From JALZKA01 sp963725035 (lineage in GTDB: Bacteria > Actinomycetota > Thermoleophilia > Solirubrobacterales > 70-9): 64,000 bases of DNA. The position numbers and the translations under genes were made by a program. The notes under the pieces are model-generated. The model was not told the DNA's origin. It saw nothing but the letters and a program-made list of their open reading frames with translations, and ran no database searches. The stretch spans positions 248,001 to 312,000 of the forward strand of contig CAVRWX010000018.1 of assembly GCA_963725035.1 (NCBI GenBank), given 5' to 3'. This document shows positions 26,825 to 35,560 of this stretch, in pieces; positions within the stretch are counted from its first letter, which is position 1, and each line of letters begins with the position of its first letter.

Positions 26825-27349
26825 ATGAAGAAGCTCTTCGGCGGCATCAGCTACGCAAACGTCGCGGCAACCTTGGCGCTCGTCGCCGCGCTCGGCGGCG
26901 TCGCCTGGGCGGCCGAGATGGCCAAGAAGAACACGGTCGACTCGAAGGCGATCGTGAACGAGGAGGTCAAGGGAAAGGATCTCGACGAGCAGGCGGTGGA
27001 TGACGACGCGGTCACCGACCTTTCGCAGGTCGCCGAGGACGTGCCCCTAACGAACGGCTGGGCGTACGACGACACCCTGGTCATCTCGAAGTCGATCGAC
27101 GGCGTGGTCCGGCTCGACGGCAACATCGACGGCGACGCATCCACAGGTGACGACGCCTTCACGCTGCCGGCTGGCTACCGTCCGGCTGACGACGCCATCT
27201 TCCTGGCCGGCTGTCAGGGAGGCGACAGCGCCGTCCTCTCGGTCAACTCGGCGAGTGGGGTGGTGAACGTCACAGCCAGCGCGACCTGCGACAACCTCAT
27301 CACCCTGACCGGCATCTCATTCACGGGCGACCTCACGCCGGTGAGATAG
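26825..27349 (+). CDS. Small secreted protein of unknown function
   Basis: 174 residues from ATG 26825 with an AGGGAGGG ribosome-binding site. The N-terminus MKKLFGGISYANVAATLALV continues to a hydrophobic AALGGVAWAA, making a signal peptide or anchor. The adjacent KKNTVDSKAIVNEEVKGKDLDEQAVDDDAV stretch is acidic and repetitive. The C-terminal half is beta-rich (FTLPAGYRPADDAIFLAGC...GVVNVTASATCDNLITLTGISF) with two Cys, resembling a surface or phage-tail-like beta domain. No enzyme motif is seen. Confidence 0.6.
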   Translation: MKKLFGGISYANVAATLALVAALGGVAWAAEMAKKNTVDSKAIVNEEVKGKDLDEQAVDDDAVTDLSQVAEDVPLTNGWAYDDTLVISKSIDGVVRLDGNIDGDASTGDDAFTLPAGYRPADDAIFLAGCQGGDSAVLSVNSASGVVNVTASATCDNLITLTGISFTGDLTPVR

Positions 27350-27354
27350 ACAAA

Positions 27355-27372
27355 CGTATGCGATAACATACG
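27355..27372. promoter_or_regulatory. Palindromic operator candidate upstream of the XRE-cupin gene
   Basis: Perfect inverted repeat CGTATG-cgataa-CATACG, ending seven bases before the GTG start of the XRE regulator. It is AT-richer than its surroundings and could overlap a -10 element (GATAACAT). HTH-XRE dimers bind such sites, so autoregulation, possibly including the following leuCD, is a reasonable inference. Confidence 0.5.
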
Positions 27373-27379
27373 CGCCGCT

Positions 27380-27961
27380 GTGGAAGCGGTGGCGACAGAG
27401 AACGGGGCCGTTGGCAAGCGCGTGCGCGCGCTTCGCGAGTCCATGGACCTGTCGCTCCGCGACCTCGCCGAGCGCTCCGGCGTCTCCGCGCCGATGCTCT
27501 CTCAGGTCGAGCGAGGTGATACCTCGCCGACGCTCACGGTCGCAGGCAAGATCGCCACAGGGCTCGAGCTCACGCTCTCGCAACTACTTCGCCTCGACGA
27601 GGCGGAGCACGTCGTCGTCGTCGCCCGCGGCTCAGGGCGCAAGCGCAAGAGCGGTGGCCACCGCACCGAGGAGCTCACGCCGGCGCTTCCGGGCCAGCGG
27701 GCCGACGTCTCGCGCCACACGCTCGAGCCCGGCGCATCGACAGGCGGCCCGTCCGACCCGCCAATGCACGAGGCGGGAGCCCGCGAGACGGCACTCGTCC
27801 TGGGCGGCGAGCTGACGCTGGTCGTCGACACAGAGGACCACGTGCTCCAGGCAGGCGACGCCGTCACCTTCGACGCCGACCTGCCGCACCACTTCGAAAA
27901 CCGCGACAAGGCTCCGTGTGAGTTCGTCGCCGTCGTCGCCGCCGGGTTGCGGCGCTCCTGA
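27380..27961 (+). CDS. XRE-family regulator with C-terminal cupin domain
   Basis: 193 residues. A helix-turn-helix at about 12-66 (VGKRVRALRESMDLSLRDLAERSGVSAPMLSQVERGDTSPTLTVAGKIATGLELTLSQLL) is joined to a cupin sensor at about 100-190 (HTLEPGASTGGPSDPPMHEAGARETALVLGGELTLVVD...AGDAVTFDADLPHHFEN). This is the MerR-unrelated XRE-cupin class that binds small ligands and controls nearby metabolic genes. The GTG start lies seven bases after a perfect palindrome. leuC begins 14 bases after its stop, so it is probably the first gene of an XRE-leuC-leuD operon. A leucine-pathway ligand is plausible but unproven. Confidence 0.82.
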   Translation: MEAVATENGAVGKRVRALRESMDLSLRDLAERSGVSAPMLSQVERGDTSPTLTVAGKIATGLELTLSQLLRLDEAEHVVVVARGSGRKRKSGGHRTEELTPALPGQRADVSRHTLEPGASTGGPSDPPMHEAGARETALVLGGELTLVVDTEDHVLQAGDAVTFDADLPHHFENRDKAPCEFVAVVAAGLRRS

Positions 27962-27975
27962 GGAGGTCTAGAGAT

Positions 27976-29340
27976 ATGCCGAAGACGATGTTCGAGAAGA
28001 TCTGGGAGGCCCACACGGTCTCTGACGGGACGATCTACATCGACCTCCACCTGGTCCACGAGGTCACCTCGGCTCAGGCCTTCGACGGCCTGCGGCTCGC
28101 GGGGCGCAAGGTCCGCCGGCCGGACCGCACGCTCGCCACGGCCGACCACAACGTCCCCACCGACGGCACGCCCACGTCGCGGATGATCGCCGATGAGCTC
28201 TCGCGAAAGCAGGTCGAGACGCTCGAGAACAACTGCGAGGAGTTCGGCATCCCGATCTACTCGCTCGGCTCTGAGCGCCAGGGCATCGTCCACGTGATCG
28301 GCCCCGAGCTGGGCGTGACGCAGCCGGGCATGACGATCGTCTGCGGCGACTCCCACACATCCACTCACGGCGCCTTCGGGGCGCTCGCTTTCGGCATCGG
28401 CACCTCTGAGGTCGAGCACGTCCTCGCAACGCAGACGCTGATGCAGAAGCGCCCGAAGACGATGCGCATCTCCTACTCGGGCGAGCTGGGGAACGGCGTC
28501 TACGCCAAGGACCTGATCCTCGCGACGATCGGCAAGCTCGGCACGGGCGGCATGGTCGGCCACGCGGTCGAGTACGCGGGCGAGACGATGGCCCGCCTCT
28601 CGATGGAGAACCGGATGACGATCTGCAACATGACCATCGAGGGCGGCGGCCGCGCCGGGATGATCGCCCCGGACGAGACGACCTTCGAGTGGGTCGAGGG
28701 CCGCCCTGGGGCGCCCGACGACTTTGACGAGGCGGTCGCCCGCTGGCGCGAGCTCCCGACTGAGGACGGCGCATCCTTCGACACCGAGGTCGAGGTGAAC
28801 GCCGCCGAGATCTCGCCCATGGTCACGTGGGGCACGAACCCGGGCCAGGTCGTCCAGGTCACGGACTCCGTGCCCGAGCCGACCGACGAGGTCGAGGAGC
28901 GAGCCCTCCAGTACATGGACCTACGACCCGGAACGCCGATACAGGAGATCCCGCTCGAACGCATCTTCATCGGCTCGTGCACGAACTCGCGGATCGGTGA
29001 TTTGCGCGAGGCGGCGTCGATGGTCGAGGGGCGGAAGGTCGCCTCGTCGCTCGAGGCGATGGTCGTCCCCGGCTCAGTGCAGGTGAAGGCACAGGCCGAG
29101 GCCGAGGGCCTCGACGAGGTCTTCCGCGCCGCCGGCTTCGACTGGCGCTCAGCCGGCTGCTCGATGTGCCTGGGGATGAACCCGGACATCCTGAGCCCGG
29201 GCGAGCGCTGCGCCTCGACCTCGAACCGCAACTTCGAGGGGCGTCAGGGCAAGGGCGGGCGCACCCATCTCGTGAGCCCGAAGATGGCTGCTGCTGCCGC
29301 GATCGAGGGCCATTTCGTCGACATCCGTGATTGGAGCTGA
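27976..29340 (+). CDS. leuC: 3-Isopropylmalate dehydratase large subunit
   Basis: An aconitase-family [4Fe-4S] subunit that isomerises 2- to 3-isopropylmalate with LeuD. The ATG follows a GAGGAGGT site and gives 454 residues. The N-terminus MPKTMFEKIWEAHTV and DLHLVHEVTSAQAFDGL are typical, as are CGDSHTSTHGAFGALAFGIGTSEVEHVLATQ and VEGRPGAPDDFDEAV. The cluster ligands are Cys335 in GSCTNSR and Cys395/Cys398 in GCSMCLGMN. It is followed by leuD after three bases. Confidence 0.96.
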   Translation: MPKTMFEKIWEAHTVSDGTIYIDLHLVHEVTSAQAFDGLRLAGRKVRRPDRTLATADHNVPTDGTPTSRMIADELSRKQVETLENNCEEFGIPIYSLGSERQGIVHVIGPELGVTQPGMTIVCGDSHTSTHGAFGALAFGIGTSEVEHVLATQTLMQKRPKTMRISYSGELGNGVYAKDLILATIGKLGTGGMVGHAVEYAGETMARLSMENRMTICNMTIEGGGRAGMIAPDETTFEWVEGRPGAPDDFDEAVARWRELPTEDGASFDTEVEVNAAEISPMVTWGTNPGQVVQVTDSVPEPTDEVEERALQYMDLRPGTPIQEIPLERIFIGSCTNSRIGDLREAASMVEGRKVASSLEAMVVPGSVQVKAQAEAEGLDEVFRAAGFDWRSAGCSMCLGMNPDILSPGERCASTSNRNFEGRQGKGGRTHLVSPKMAAAAAIEGHFVDIRDWS

Positions 29341-29343
29341 GAA

Positions 29344-29907
29344 ATGAACCCCGTGAACATCATCGAAGGTCCCGTCTCAGTGCTCGACCGAGCCGACGTC
29401 GACACCGACCAGATCATCCCCAAGCAGTTCCTGAAGCGCGTGGAGCGCACCGGGTTCGGCGAGTTCCTCTTCTACGACTGGCTTCGCGACGGCGAGATCG
29501 AGCTCGAGCCGAATCCGATCCTGGTCGCGGGGAAGAACTTCGGCTGCGGCTCCTCGCGCGAGCACGCGCCGTGGGCGCTCGAGGACTTCGGCTTCAAGGC
29601 GCTCATCGCGCCGTCGTTCGCCGACATCTTCTTCTCGAACTGCACGAAGGTCGGCCTGCTACCGGTCGTGCTCGCCGAGGACGAGTGCAAGGCAGTCGCC
29701 GACGGCGGCTCGGCCACGGTGGACCTCGACGCGCAGACCGTCACCTGCGACGCCGGCACGTACTCGTTCGAGATCGACCAGGAGATCAAGCATCGCCTCC
29801 TGAACGGCCTCGACGACATCGGCGTCACGCTCCAGAACGAGGCGGCAATTGACGCTTTCGAGTCAGCGGGCAAGGCTGACCGCGCGCCCGTGACGACCGC
29901 GCTGTGA
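29344..29907 (+). CDS. leuD: 3-Isopropylmalate dehydratase small subunit
   Basis: 187 residues forming the swivel domain that completes the LeuCD active site. It has LDRADVDTDQIIPKQFLKRVERTGFGEFLFYDW, followed by the substrate-binding FGCGSSREHAPWALEDFGFKALIAPSFADIFFSN, both diagnostic. The start three bases after leuC indicates a two-gene unit with obligate stoichiometry. The 160 bases after it contain no supported gene. Confidence 0.96.
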   Translation: MNPVNIIEGPVSVLDRADVDTDQIIPKQFLKRVERTGFGEFLFYDWLRDGEIELEPNPILVAGKNFGCGSSREHAPWALEDFGFKALIAPSFADIFFSNCTKVGLLPVVLAEDECKAVADGGSATVDLDAQTVTCDAGTYSFEIDQEIKHRLLNGLDDIGVTLQNEAAIDAFESAGKADRAPVTTAL

Positions 29908-30067
29908 AATCGCGTATGGCTCACGACGTCGGGGAGAAGCCGGGCGACGGCATCGAGCGCCGTGGCTCCGGCGGCTGAGCGCGTGGCGCAGGCATCTGCG
30001 CTGCGGGCGATCTACCCGTGAGCGTCCCGGCTAGCTTTCCAGGGATGAACGCGGGGGCCGACAGCCA

Positions 30068-30829
30068 ATGAGCGCGCAGGAAGGACCGGTCGAGTGGCGC
30101 GCCCACGAGTACGACCACCAGTCCGCGCCTCACGATGAGTGGTCGGAGCAGATCCTCGCCCGGTTCGAACTCAAGGGCGACGAGACCGTTCTGGACGCCG
30201 GCTGCGGCACCGGCAGGCTCACCAAGAAGCTTGTAGACCGGGTCCCGAACGGGCACGTGATCGGGGTCGACGCCTCGGCCTCGATGATCGAGAAGGCGCG
30301 CGAGCACCTGGGCCCGGATGCGGACCTCCGCCAGCAGGACCTCAGGGCGCTCGACATCCCCGAGAAGGTCGACGCCGTCTACTCGAGCGCGGTCTTCCAC
30401 TGGATCCAGGAGCACGAGATGCTCTTCCGCTCGCTCCACGGGGTGATGAAGCCCGGAGCAGTGCTCGAGGCCCAGTGCGGGGGCATGGGGAACATCGCCG
30501 AGGTCGAGCGGGCTCTCGACGCGCTCTCAGGTGATGAGCGCTTCGCGCCGTATCTGCGCGGCGACACCCGGGGCATGAACTTCGCATCGGTCGAGGACAC
30601 GCGCATGCGGTTGGAAGCGGCGGGCTTCTCCGACCTCAGGGTCTGGACGCACCCGCACCCGGTCACACCGAAGGACCCGCGGGGCTACCTCTCCACCGTG
30701 ATCCTGCCCTGGCACCTTCACCGCCTGCCACCAGAGCTCCACGATGCGTTCGAGCGAGCGGTAATGGAGACAGCGCCTCGGCCGCTAGTCGTGAACTACA
30801 TCCGCCTCAACATCTCCGCCACGGCGTGA
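30068..30829 (+). CDS. Class I SAM-dependent methyltransferase (trans-aconitate methyltransferase-like)
   Basis: 253 residues. Motif I VLDAGCGTGRLTKKL (41-55) and the acidic VIGVDASASMIEKAREH form the SAM site. The motif IV region is KVDAVYSSAVFHWIQEHEMLF. The N-terminal WRAHEYDHQSAPHDEWSEQIL and the FHWI motif resemble trans-aconitate 2-methyltransferases and related small-molecule enzymes. Its stop overlaps the GTG of leuB by four bases (GTGA), so the two are co-translated. A carboxyl-methylating role beside LeuB is an inference only. Confidence 0.75.
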   Translation: MSAQEGPVEWRAHEYDHQSAPHDEWSEQILARFELKGDETVLDAGCGTGRLTKKLVDRVPNGHVIGVDASASMIEKAREHLGPDADLRQQDLRALDIPEKVDAVYSSAVFHWIQEHEMLFRSLHGVMKPGAVLEAQCGGMGNIAEVERALDALSGDERFAPYLRGDTRGMNFASVEDTRMRLEAAGFSDLRVWTHPHPVTPKDPRGYLSTVILPWHLHRLPPELHDAFERAVMETAPRPLVVNYIRLNISATA

Positions 30830-31878
30830 GCGCCTCCGGGCACATCGCGCTCCTGCCCGGCGACGGGATCGGCCCCGAGATCGTTTCGGCTGCGGTAAAG
30901 GTCCTCGACGCCGTCGGGGACTTCACCTACGAGGAGCATCTTGTCGGCGGAGCCTCGATCGATGCGGACGGGATCGCGCTCACCGACGGAGTCCTTAAGA
31001 GATGCCGTGATGCCGACGCCGTGTTGCTCGGCGCGGTTGGGGGCCCGAAGTGGGACACGACCGACCCGGACAAGCCCCGCCCGGAGCAGGGCCTCCTCGG
31101 TCTGCGCAAGGGCCTGGGCCTCTTTGCCAACCTCCGGCCCGTCCGCCCGAGCCCGGCGCTCGTCGACGCGAGCCCGCTGCGCCCCGAGATCATCCAGGGC
31201 ACCGACATCCTCGTCGTGCGCGAGCTCACCGGAGGTATCTACTTCGGCGAGAAGAGGCGCGAGCCGGAGTCTGCGCTGGACGCCTGCGTCTACACCCGCC
31301 ACGAGGTCGAGCGCATCGCCCGGGTCGCGTTCGACGCCGCCGGCCGCCGCGACGGGCGAGTCACCTCAGTCGACAAGGCGAACGTCCTCGAGACGTCACG
31401 CCTCTGGCGCGAGGTCGTCACCGAGGTCCACGCCGATTACCCCGACATCGCCCTCGACCACATGCTCGTCGACAACGCGGCGATGCAGCTCGTCTCCGGC
31501 CCGAGCCGCTTCGACGTGATCGTCACCGAGAACATGTTCGGCGACATCCTCTCCGACGAGGCCGCGATGCTCACCGGCTCGCTTGGCATGCTGCCATCGG
31601 CGAGCCTGGGGGAGAGCGGACCCGGCGTCTTCGAGCCCGTCCACGGCTCAGCCCCCGATATCGCCGGTACAGGCACCGCGAACCCGCTGGCAACGTTCCT
31701 GTCGGTGGCGATGCTCCTGCGGGACGGGCTAGGTGCTGACGCGGAAGGGGCGCGAGTTGACGCGGCGGTAGACGCTGCGCTCGAGGGCGGCCTGCGAACG
31801 GCAGACCTGGCGGGTGGCGCGGAGGCTGACGTCGTAGGGACTGACGAGATGACGCGGGCCGTGCTCGCTGCCCTTTAA
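30826..31878 (+). CDS. leuB: 3-Isopropylmalate dehydrogenase
   Basis: Oxidative decarboxylase of 3-isopropylmalate using NAD. From GTG 30826 it has 350 residues. Family blocks: IALLPGDGIGPEIV at the N-terminus, AVLLGAVGGPKWD, LFANLRPVRPSPAL, VRELTGGIYFGEKR, the substrate Tyr/Lys/Asp set in RVTSVDKANVLETSRLWREVV and HMLVDNAAMQLV, VTENMFGDILSDEAAMLTGSLGMLPSASLG, and HGSAPDIAGTGTANPLATFLSVAMLLR (NAD loop). It is translationally coupled to the methyltransferase. A 7-bp hairpin lies 19 bases after the stop. Confidence 0.95.
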   Translation: MSASGHIALLPGDGIGPEIVSAAVKVLDAVGDFTYEEHLVGGASIDADGIALTDGVLKRCRDADAVLLGAVGGPKWDTTDPDKPRPEQGLLGLRKGLGLFANLRPVRPSPALVDASPLRPEIIQGTDILVVRELTGGIYFGEKRREPESALDACVYTRHEVERIARVAFDAAGRRDGRVTSVDKANVLETSRLWREVVTEVHADYPDIALDHMLVDNAAMQLVSGPSRFDVIVTENMFGDILSDEAAMLTGSLGMLPSASLGESGPGVFEPVHGSAPDIAGTGTANPLATFLSVAMLLRDGLGADAEGARVDAAVDAALEGGLRTADLAGGAEADVVGTDEMTRAVLAAL

Positions 31879-31897
31879 CAACGCGAAACCCGCTCCT

Positions 31898-31924
31898 GGT
31901 TAGGGTTCCGGGCTCGACCTAACC
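31898..31924. promoter_or_regulatory. Inverted repeat between leuB and the hydrolase gene
   Basis: Perfect 7-bp arms GGTTAGG and CCTAACC separated by 13 bases. The second arm touches the AAAGGAG ribosome-binding site of the hydrolase gene. It could be an operator or an RNA hairpin that partly masks the site. There is no T-tract, so a terminator role is less likely. Confidence 0.45.
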
Positions 31925-31936
31925 AAAGGAGCTTCC

Positions 31937-32785
31937 ATGAGCGAGAGCGAACGGCGGACCAGAGCGAAGAGTCCGCATCAGCGCCCAACACGATCCTGCT
32001 TGTCCACGGGTTTTGGGTCACCCCAAGATCCTGGGAGGGCTGGATCGCGCACTATGAGGCGAAGGGCTATCGGGTTATCGCCCCGGCCTATCCGGGCTTC
32101 GAAGTCGAGGTGGAGGCTCTGAACGCCGACCCCACCCCGGTCGAAGAGGTGACGATCCCGGCGATCATCGAGCATCTCGAAGGCGTGATCGCGGAGCTCG
32201 ACTCCGAACCGATCATCATGGGCCACTCCGCTGGCGGAGCGTGGACGCAGCTCCTCCTCGACCGCGGCCATGGCGTGGCCGGCGTCGCGATGTGCTCGGC
32301 GCCCACCGAGGGGGTTCGCGTAACGCCCATCTCCCAGGTTCGCTCGGTGCTGCCTGTGCTGAAGAACCCGGCCAACCGCCACAAGGCGGTGGGTCTTACC
32401 CTCGACCAGTGGCGCTACGCGTTCGCGAACAACTTCCCCGAAGAGGAGGCGAAGCGCACGTACGACCGATACCACATCCCGGCCTCGGGCTCGATCGTCT
32501 GGGACAGGCGTCCTCGCCAACGTCATTCCTGGCCACCAGGACGCCTGGGTCGACTACAAGAACGACAACCGCGCGCCGCTGCTCTTCATCTCGGCGAGCG
32601 AGGACCACATCATGCCGCCGAAGGTCCAGCAGTCGAACGCCAAGCACTACAAGTCGGACACGGTCACCGAGGTCAAGGAGTACGAGGGCTTCGCGCACCT
32701 CCTGCCCGCCCAGGAGGGCTGGCAGGAAGTTGCGGACTACGCGCTCGAATGGGCGCTGGAGCACGCCGGCGCATCCAACGACGGC
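31937..32785 (+). CDS. Alpha/beta hydrolase, two frameshifts
   Basis: ATG 31937 follows AAAGGAG. One missing base near 31950 restores MSESETADQSEESASAPNTI and then the hydrolase fold: LLVHGFWVTPRSWEGW (oxyanion strand), the nucleophile elbow MGHSAGGAW, VAMCSAPTEGV, a lid region, then, after an extra base near 32510, the acid region LLFISASEDHIMPP and the His in EYEGFAHLLPAQEGW. Corrected length is about 283 residues. The ends resemble the RutD/peroxidase-like hydrolases. No stop separates it from the metallo-beta-lactamase frame, so the 3' boundary is uncertain (fusion or another indel). Confidence 0.7.
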
Positions 32786-33582
32786 GTGAGCGAACTCAAG
32801 CTCACGCACATCGGCGGGCCGACCGTCCTGCTCGAGGTCGGCGGCTGGCGCCTACTCACCGACCCCACCTTCGACCCACCCGGCGGGAGCTACCGCTTCG
32901 GCTGGGGCACGGGCTCGACGAAGACGGCGGGCCCGGCGATCGCTGCGGCCGAGCTCGGCCCGATCGACGCCGTCCTCCTCAGCCACGACCACCACGACGA
33001 CAACCTCGATCAGGCGGGGCGGGAGCTCTTGGACGATGTCGGCACCGTTGTCACCACGGTGGCCGGGGCCAAGCGCCTCGGCGGCGCGACACGCGGCCTT
33101 GCCAACTGGGAGGTGACGACGCTGGAGGCGGAGGGCCGGCCCCGGATCGAGATCACGGCAACGCCATGCCGCCACGGCCCGCCCCTGAGCCGGCCGATCG
33201 TTGGGGATGTCATCGGCTTCGCCATTCGCGTCGAAGGGAGAGGGAGGGGGAGGGCGTGGTGTGGGTCTCGGGCGACACCGTGCTCTACCCCGGCGTTCGT
33301 GAGGTGGCGGACCGGCTGGAGGTGGATATCGCCGTGCTGCACCTCGGCGGAGTGCAGTTTCCCGTGACAGGCCCGCTTCGCTACACGATGACGGCCCGCC
33401 AAGCGGTCGAGCTGTGCGGCCTAATCAAGCCCCGGGTGGTGGTGCCAATCCACTACGAGGGATGGGAGCACTTCCGGCAGGGCCGCGACGAGGCCGAGAG
33501 GGAGTTCGCTCGTGCGCCAGAGGACATCCAGGGGCGTGTCCGATGGCTCACTCTCGGAGCCCCGGAGGCGATCGCGCGATGA
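32786..33582 (+). CDS. MBL-fold metal-dependent hydrolase, one frameshift near 33240
   Basis: GTG 32786 starts VSELKLTHIGGPTVLLEVGGWRLLTDPTFD, the usual N-terminus of UlaG/YtnP-like MBL hydrolases. The metal site is LLSHDHHDDNLD, with later His/Asp in TPCRHGPP, VSGDTVLY and VVVPIHYEGWEHF. Frame 2 is coding to about 33235. A missing base inside the G-rich run GAAGGGAGAGGGAGGGGGAGG moves the rest to frame 1, ending at TGA 33580-33582. Corrected length is about 265 residues. The substrate is unknown; relatives act on lactones or phosphodiesters. The next ATG overlaps its stop. Confidence 0.75.
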
Positions 33583-33890
33583 ACTGCACACACGCCGACC
33601 GCGTTCAGCTCTTCGAGCTCCCACCGTCCGTGGACGGCTGCGAGGAGTGCCTCAAGAGCGGCGACCCATGGCTTCATCTTCGGATCTGTCTCGAGTGCGG
33701 CAAGGTGGGCTGCTGCGACGACTCGCCTAACCGACACTCGTCGGCGCACGCCCGGGACGAGGGACATCTATTGATCCGCTCAATCGAGCCCGGCGAGGAC
33801 TGGTGCTGGTGCTTCGCCGACGAGATCGGCATCCTTATCCCTCAGGTGCGCGGCAAGACGAAGATTCCGCCGTCCCCCCTGGGCGGGTGA
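33579..33890 (+). CDS. UBP-type zinc-finger protein
   Basis: 103 residues from ATG 33579 (ATGA overlap with the previous stop). It is almost entirely a ZnF-UBP domain: CTHADR, DGCEECLKSGDPWLHLRICLECGKVGCCDDSPNRHSSAHARDEGHLLIRSIEPGEDWCWCFADE, with the Cys/His zinc ligands in the canonical order. In eukaryotes this fold binds ubiquitin C-termini; bacterial copies have no known role. Its stop overlaps the GTG of the cNMP/TrxR-like gene by four bases, so the two proteins are probably made together. Confidence 0.85.
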   Translation: MNCTHADRVQLFELPPSVDGCEECLKSGDPWLHLRICLECGKVGCCDDSPNRHSSAHARDEGHLLIRSIEPGEDWCWCFADEIGILIPQVRGKTKIPPSPLGG

Positions 33891-35560
33891 GCGGGCGAGA
33901 CGACCCGCCTGGAGCCGGGCAACCCGAGACTCCCGAGCGCGACGGCGCCTTTCCGCGCCTGACGGATGAGCAGCGGGCGCAGTTCCGCGAGCTCGGGAGC
34001 GTTCGCGAGGTCGAGGCGGGGGAGGTGCTCTTCGAGGCCGGAGAACACGGCAGCGACTTCTTCGTCATCGAGTCGGGGTCCGTCTCGATCGTCCAAGGAC
34101 TCGGCCAAGAGGACCGCGTGATCGCGGTGCACGGTGCGCACCGGTTCCTGGGCGAACTAAGCCTGCTGATCGGGCAGCGCCTCTATCTGACGGGGGTTGT
34201 CCGCGAGGCGGGTGAAATGATCCAGGTGCCGCTCGAGAAGCTGTGGGAGCTGGTCGCCGAGGACAAGGCGATGAGCGACCTGATTCTGAGCGCGTTCATG
34301 GCCCGGCGCTCGATTCTGATCGACGTCGGTACCGGGATCAAGGTGATCGGCTCGCGCTTCTCGCCCGACTCGAGGAGGCTACGAGAGTTTCTCGCCCGCA
34401 ACCGGATGCCGTACGTATGGGTCGACCTCGACTCGGACGAGGAGGCGGAAGCCCTCCTCTCGGGCCTTCGGATCGAGGCGAGCGAGACGCCAGTGGTGAT
34501 CGCGAGCGGCGGCGAGATCCTGCGCAATCCAGACGCAGCCGAGCTGGGCAAGGCGCTCGGGCTCGGCTCGCGGGGCACCCCGCCAGCCCTCTGTGACGTA
34601 ATCGTCGTGGGCGCGGGACCCGCCGGGCTCTCCGCGGCGCTCTACGCGGCGTCGGAAGGTCTCGACGTCCAGGGGGTGGAGGCGATCGCGACCGGCGGCC
34701 AAGCTGGGACTTCGAGCAGGATCGAGAACTACCTCGGCTTCCCTGCCGGCATCACGGGAGACGAGCTCACCCATCGCGCCTACGTACAGGCCGGCAAGTT
34801 CGGCGCGCGCCTTACCGCCCCGGCGGAGGCTGTGGCGCTCAGAAGCACCCCCGACAGGCACGAGATCCAGCTCTCGAACGGCAACACTGCCACCGGGCGC
34901 ACGATCGTGATCGCGACCGGCGCTCAGTACAGACGTCCGGACGTGCCCCGGCTCGAGGAGTTCGAGGGAGGTGGCGTCTACTACGCGGCCACGCAGGCGG
35001 AGGCGCAGCTCTGCGCTGGCGAGCCGATCGTGATCGTCGGCGGAGGCAACTCGGCGGGGCAGGCAGCGATGTTCCTCTCGGAGACCTCGCCCGTCCGCCT
35101 GCTGATCCGCGGCGGCGACCTCGGCAAGTCGATGTCCCGCTACCTCGTCGACCAGGTCGAGCGCCAGGATTCAATCGAGGTCTGCACCTACTGCGAGGTC
35201 GCCGAGCTCCAGGGTGATCGCGAGCTGGAGGCCGTGACGGTCGCCAACAGCCAGTCGGGCGAGCGCGCGAGGCACCCGGCACGCGCGATGTTCCTCTTCA
35301 TCGGCGCGTCGCCGCACACAGAGTGGCTCGACGGCCAGCTTGCAACCGACGAGAGCGGTTTCCTCCTGACCGGGCGCGACGTGCAGGGCGACGACCTGGC
35401 CGAGTTCGACGGCGAAACGCCGCTCTTCCTCGAAACGAGCCGCCCCGGAATCTTCGCCGTGGGCGACGTCCACTCAGGCTCGATCAAGCGTGTGGCTTCG
35501 GCCGTAGGCGAGGGATCGATGGCCGTGCGATTAGTCCATCAGCGGCTGGCAGGACCGTGA
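33887..35560 (+). CDS. Cyclic-nucleotide-binding domain fused to a thioredoxin-reductase-like flavoprotein
   Basis: 557 residues from GTG 33887. A cNMP-binding domain (about 25-150: VEAGEVLFEAGEHGSDFFVIESGSVSIV, FLGELSLLIGQRL) leads to a small thioredoxin-like region (about 150-230). An FAD/NAD oxidoreductase follows: DVIVVGAGPAGLSAALYAA near 236, GGQAGTSSRIENYLGFPAGI, PIVIVGGGNSAGQAA, and GIFAVGDVHSGSIKRVASAVGEGSMAV. Where thioredoxin reductases have CxxC, this protein has YYAATQAEAQLC, so the redox-active pair is absent from its normal place. It probably uses a different electron acceptor. It is coupled to the UBP zinc-finger gene. Confidence 0.83.
   Translation: MSGRDDPPGAGQPETPERDGAFPRLTDEQRAQFRELGSVREVEAGEVLFEAGEHGSDFFVIESGSVSIVQGLGQEDRVIAVHGAHRFLGELSLLIGQRLYLTGVVREAGEMIQVPLEKLWELVAEDKAMSDLILSAFMARRSILIDVGTGIKVIGSRFSPDSRRLREFLARNRMPYVWVDLDSDEEAEALLSGLRIEASETPVVIASGGEILRNPDAAELGKALGLGSRGTPPALCDVIVVGAGPAGLSAALYAASEGLDVQGVEAIATGGQAGTSSRIENYLGFPAGITGDELTHRAYVQAGKFGARLTAPAEAVALRSTPDRHEIQLSNGNTATGRTIVIATGAQYRRPDVPRLEEFEGGGVYYAATQAEAQLCAGEPIVIVGGGNSAGQAAMFLSETSPVRLLIRGGDLGKSMSRYLVDQVERQDSIEVCTYCEVAELQGDRELEAVTVANSQSGERARHPARAMFLFIGASPHTEWLDGQLATDESGFLLTGRDVQGDDLAEFDGETPLFLETSRPGIFAVGDVHSGSIKRVASAVGEGSMAVRLVHQRLAGP

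Noticed and set aside
29916..29978. 20-codon frame after leuD (MAHDVGEKPGDGIERRGSGG)
   Set aside because: No ribosome-binding site, no enriched codon relevant to regulation, and no hairpin downstream.
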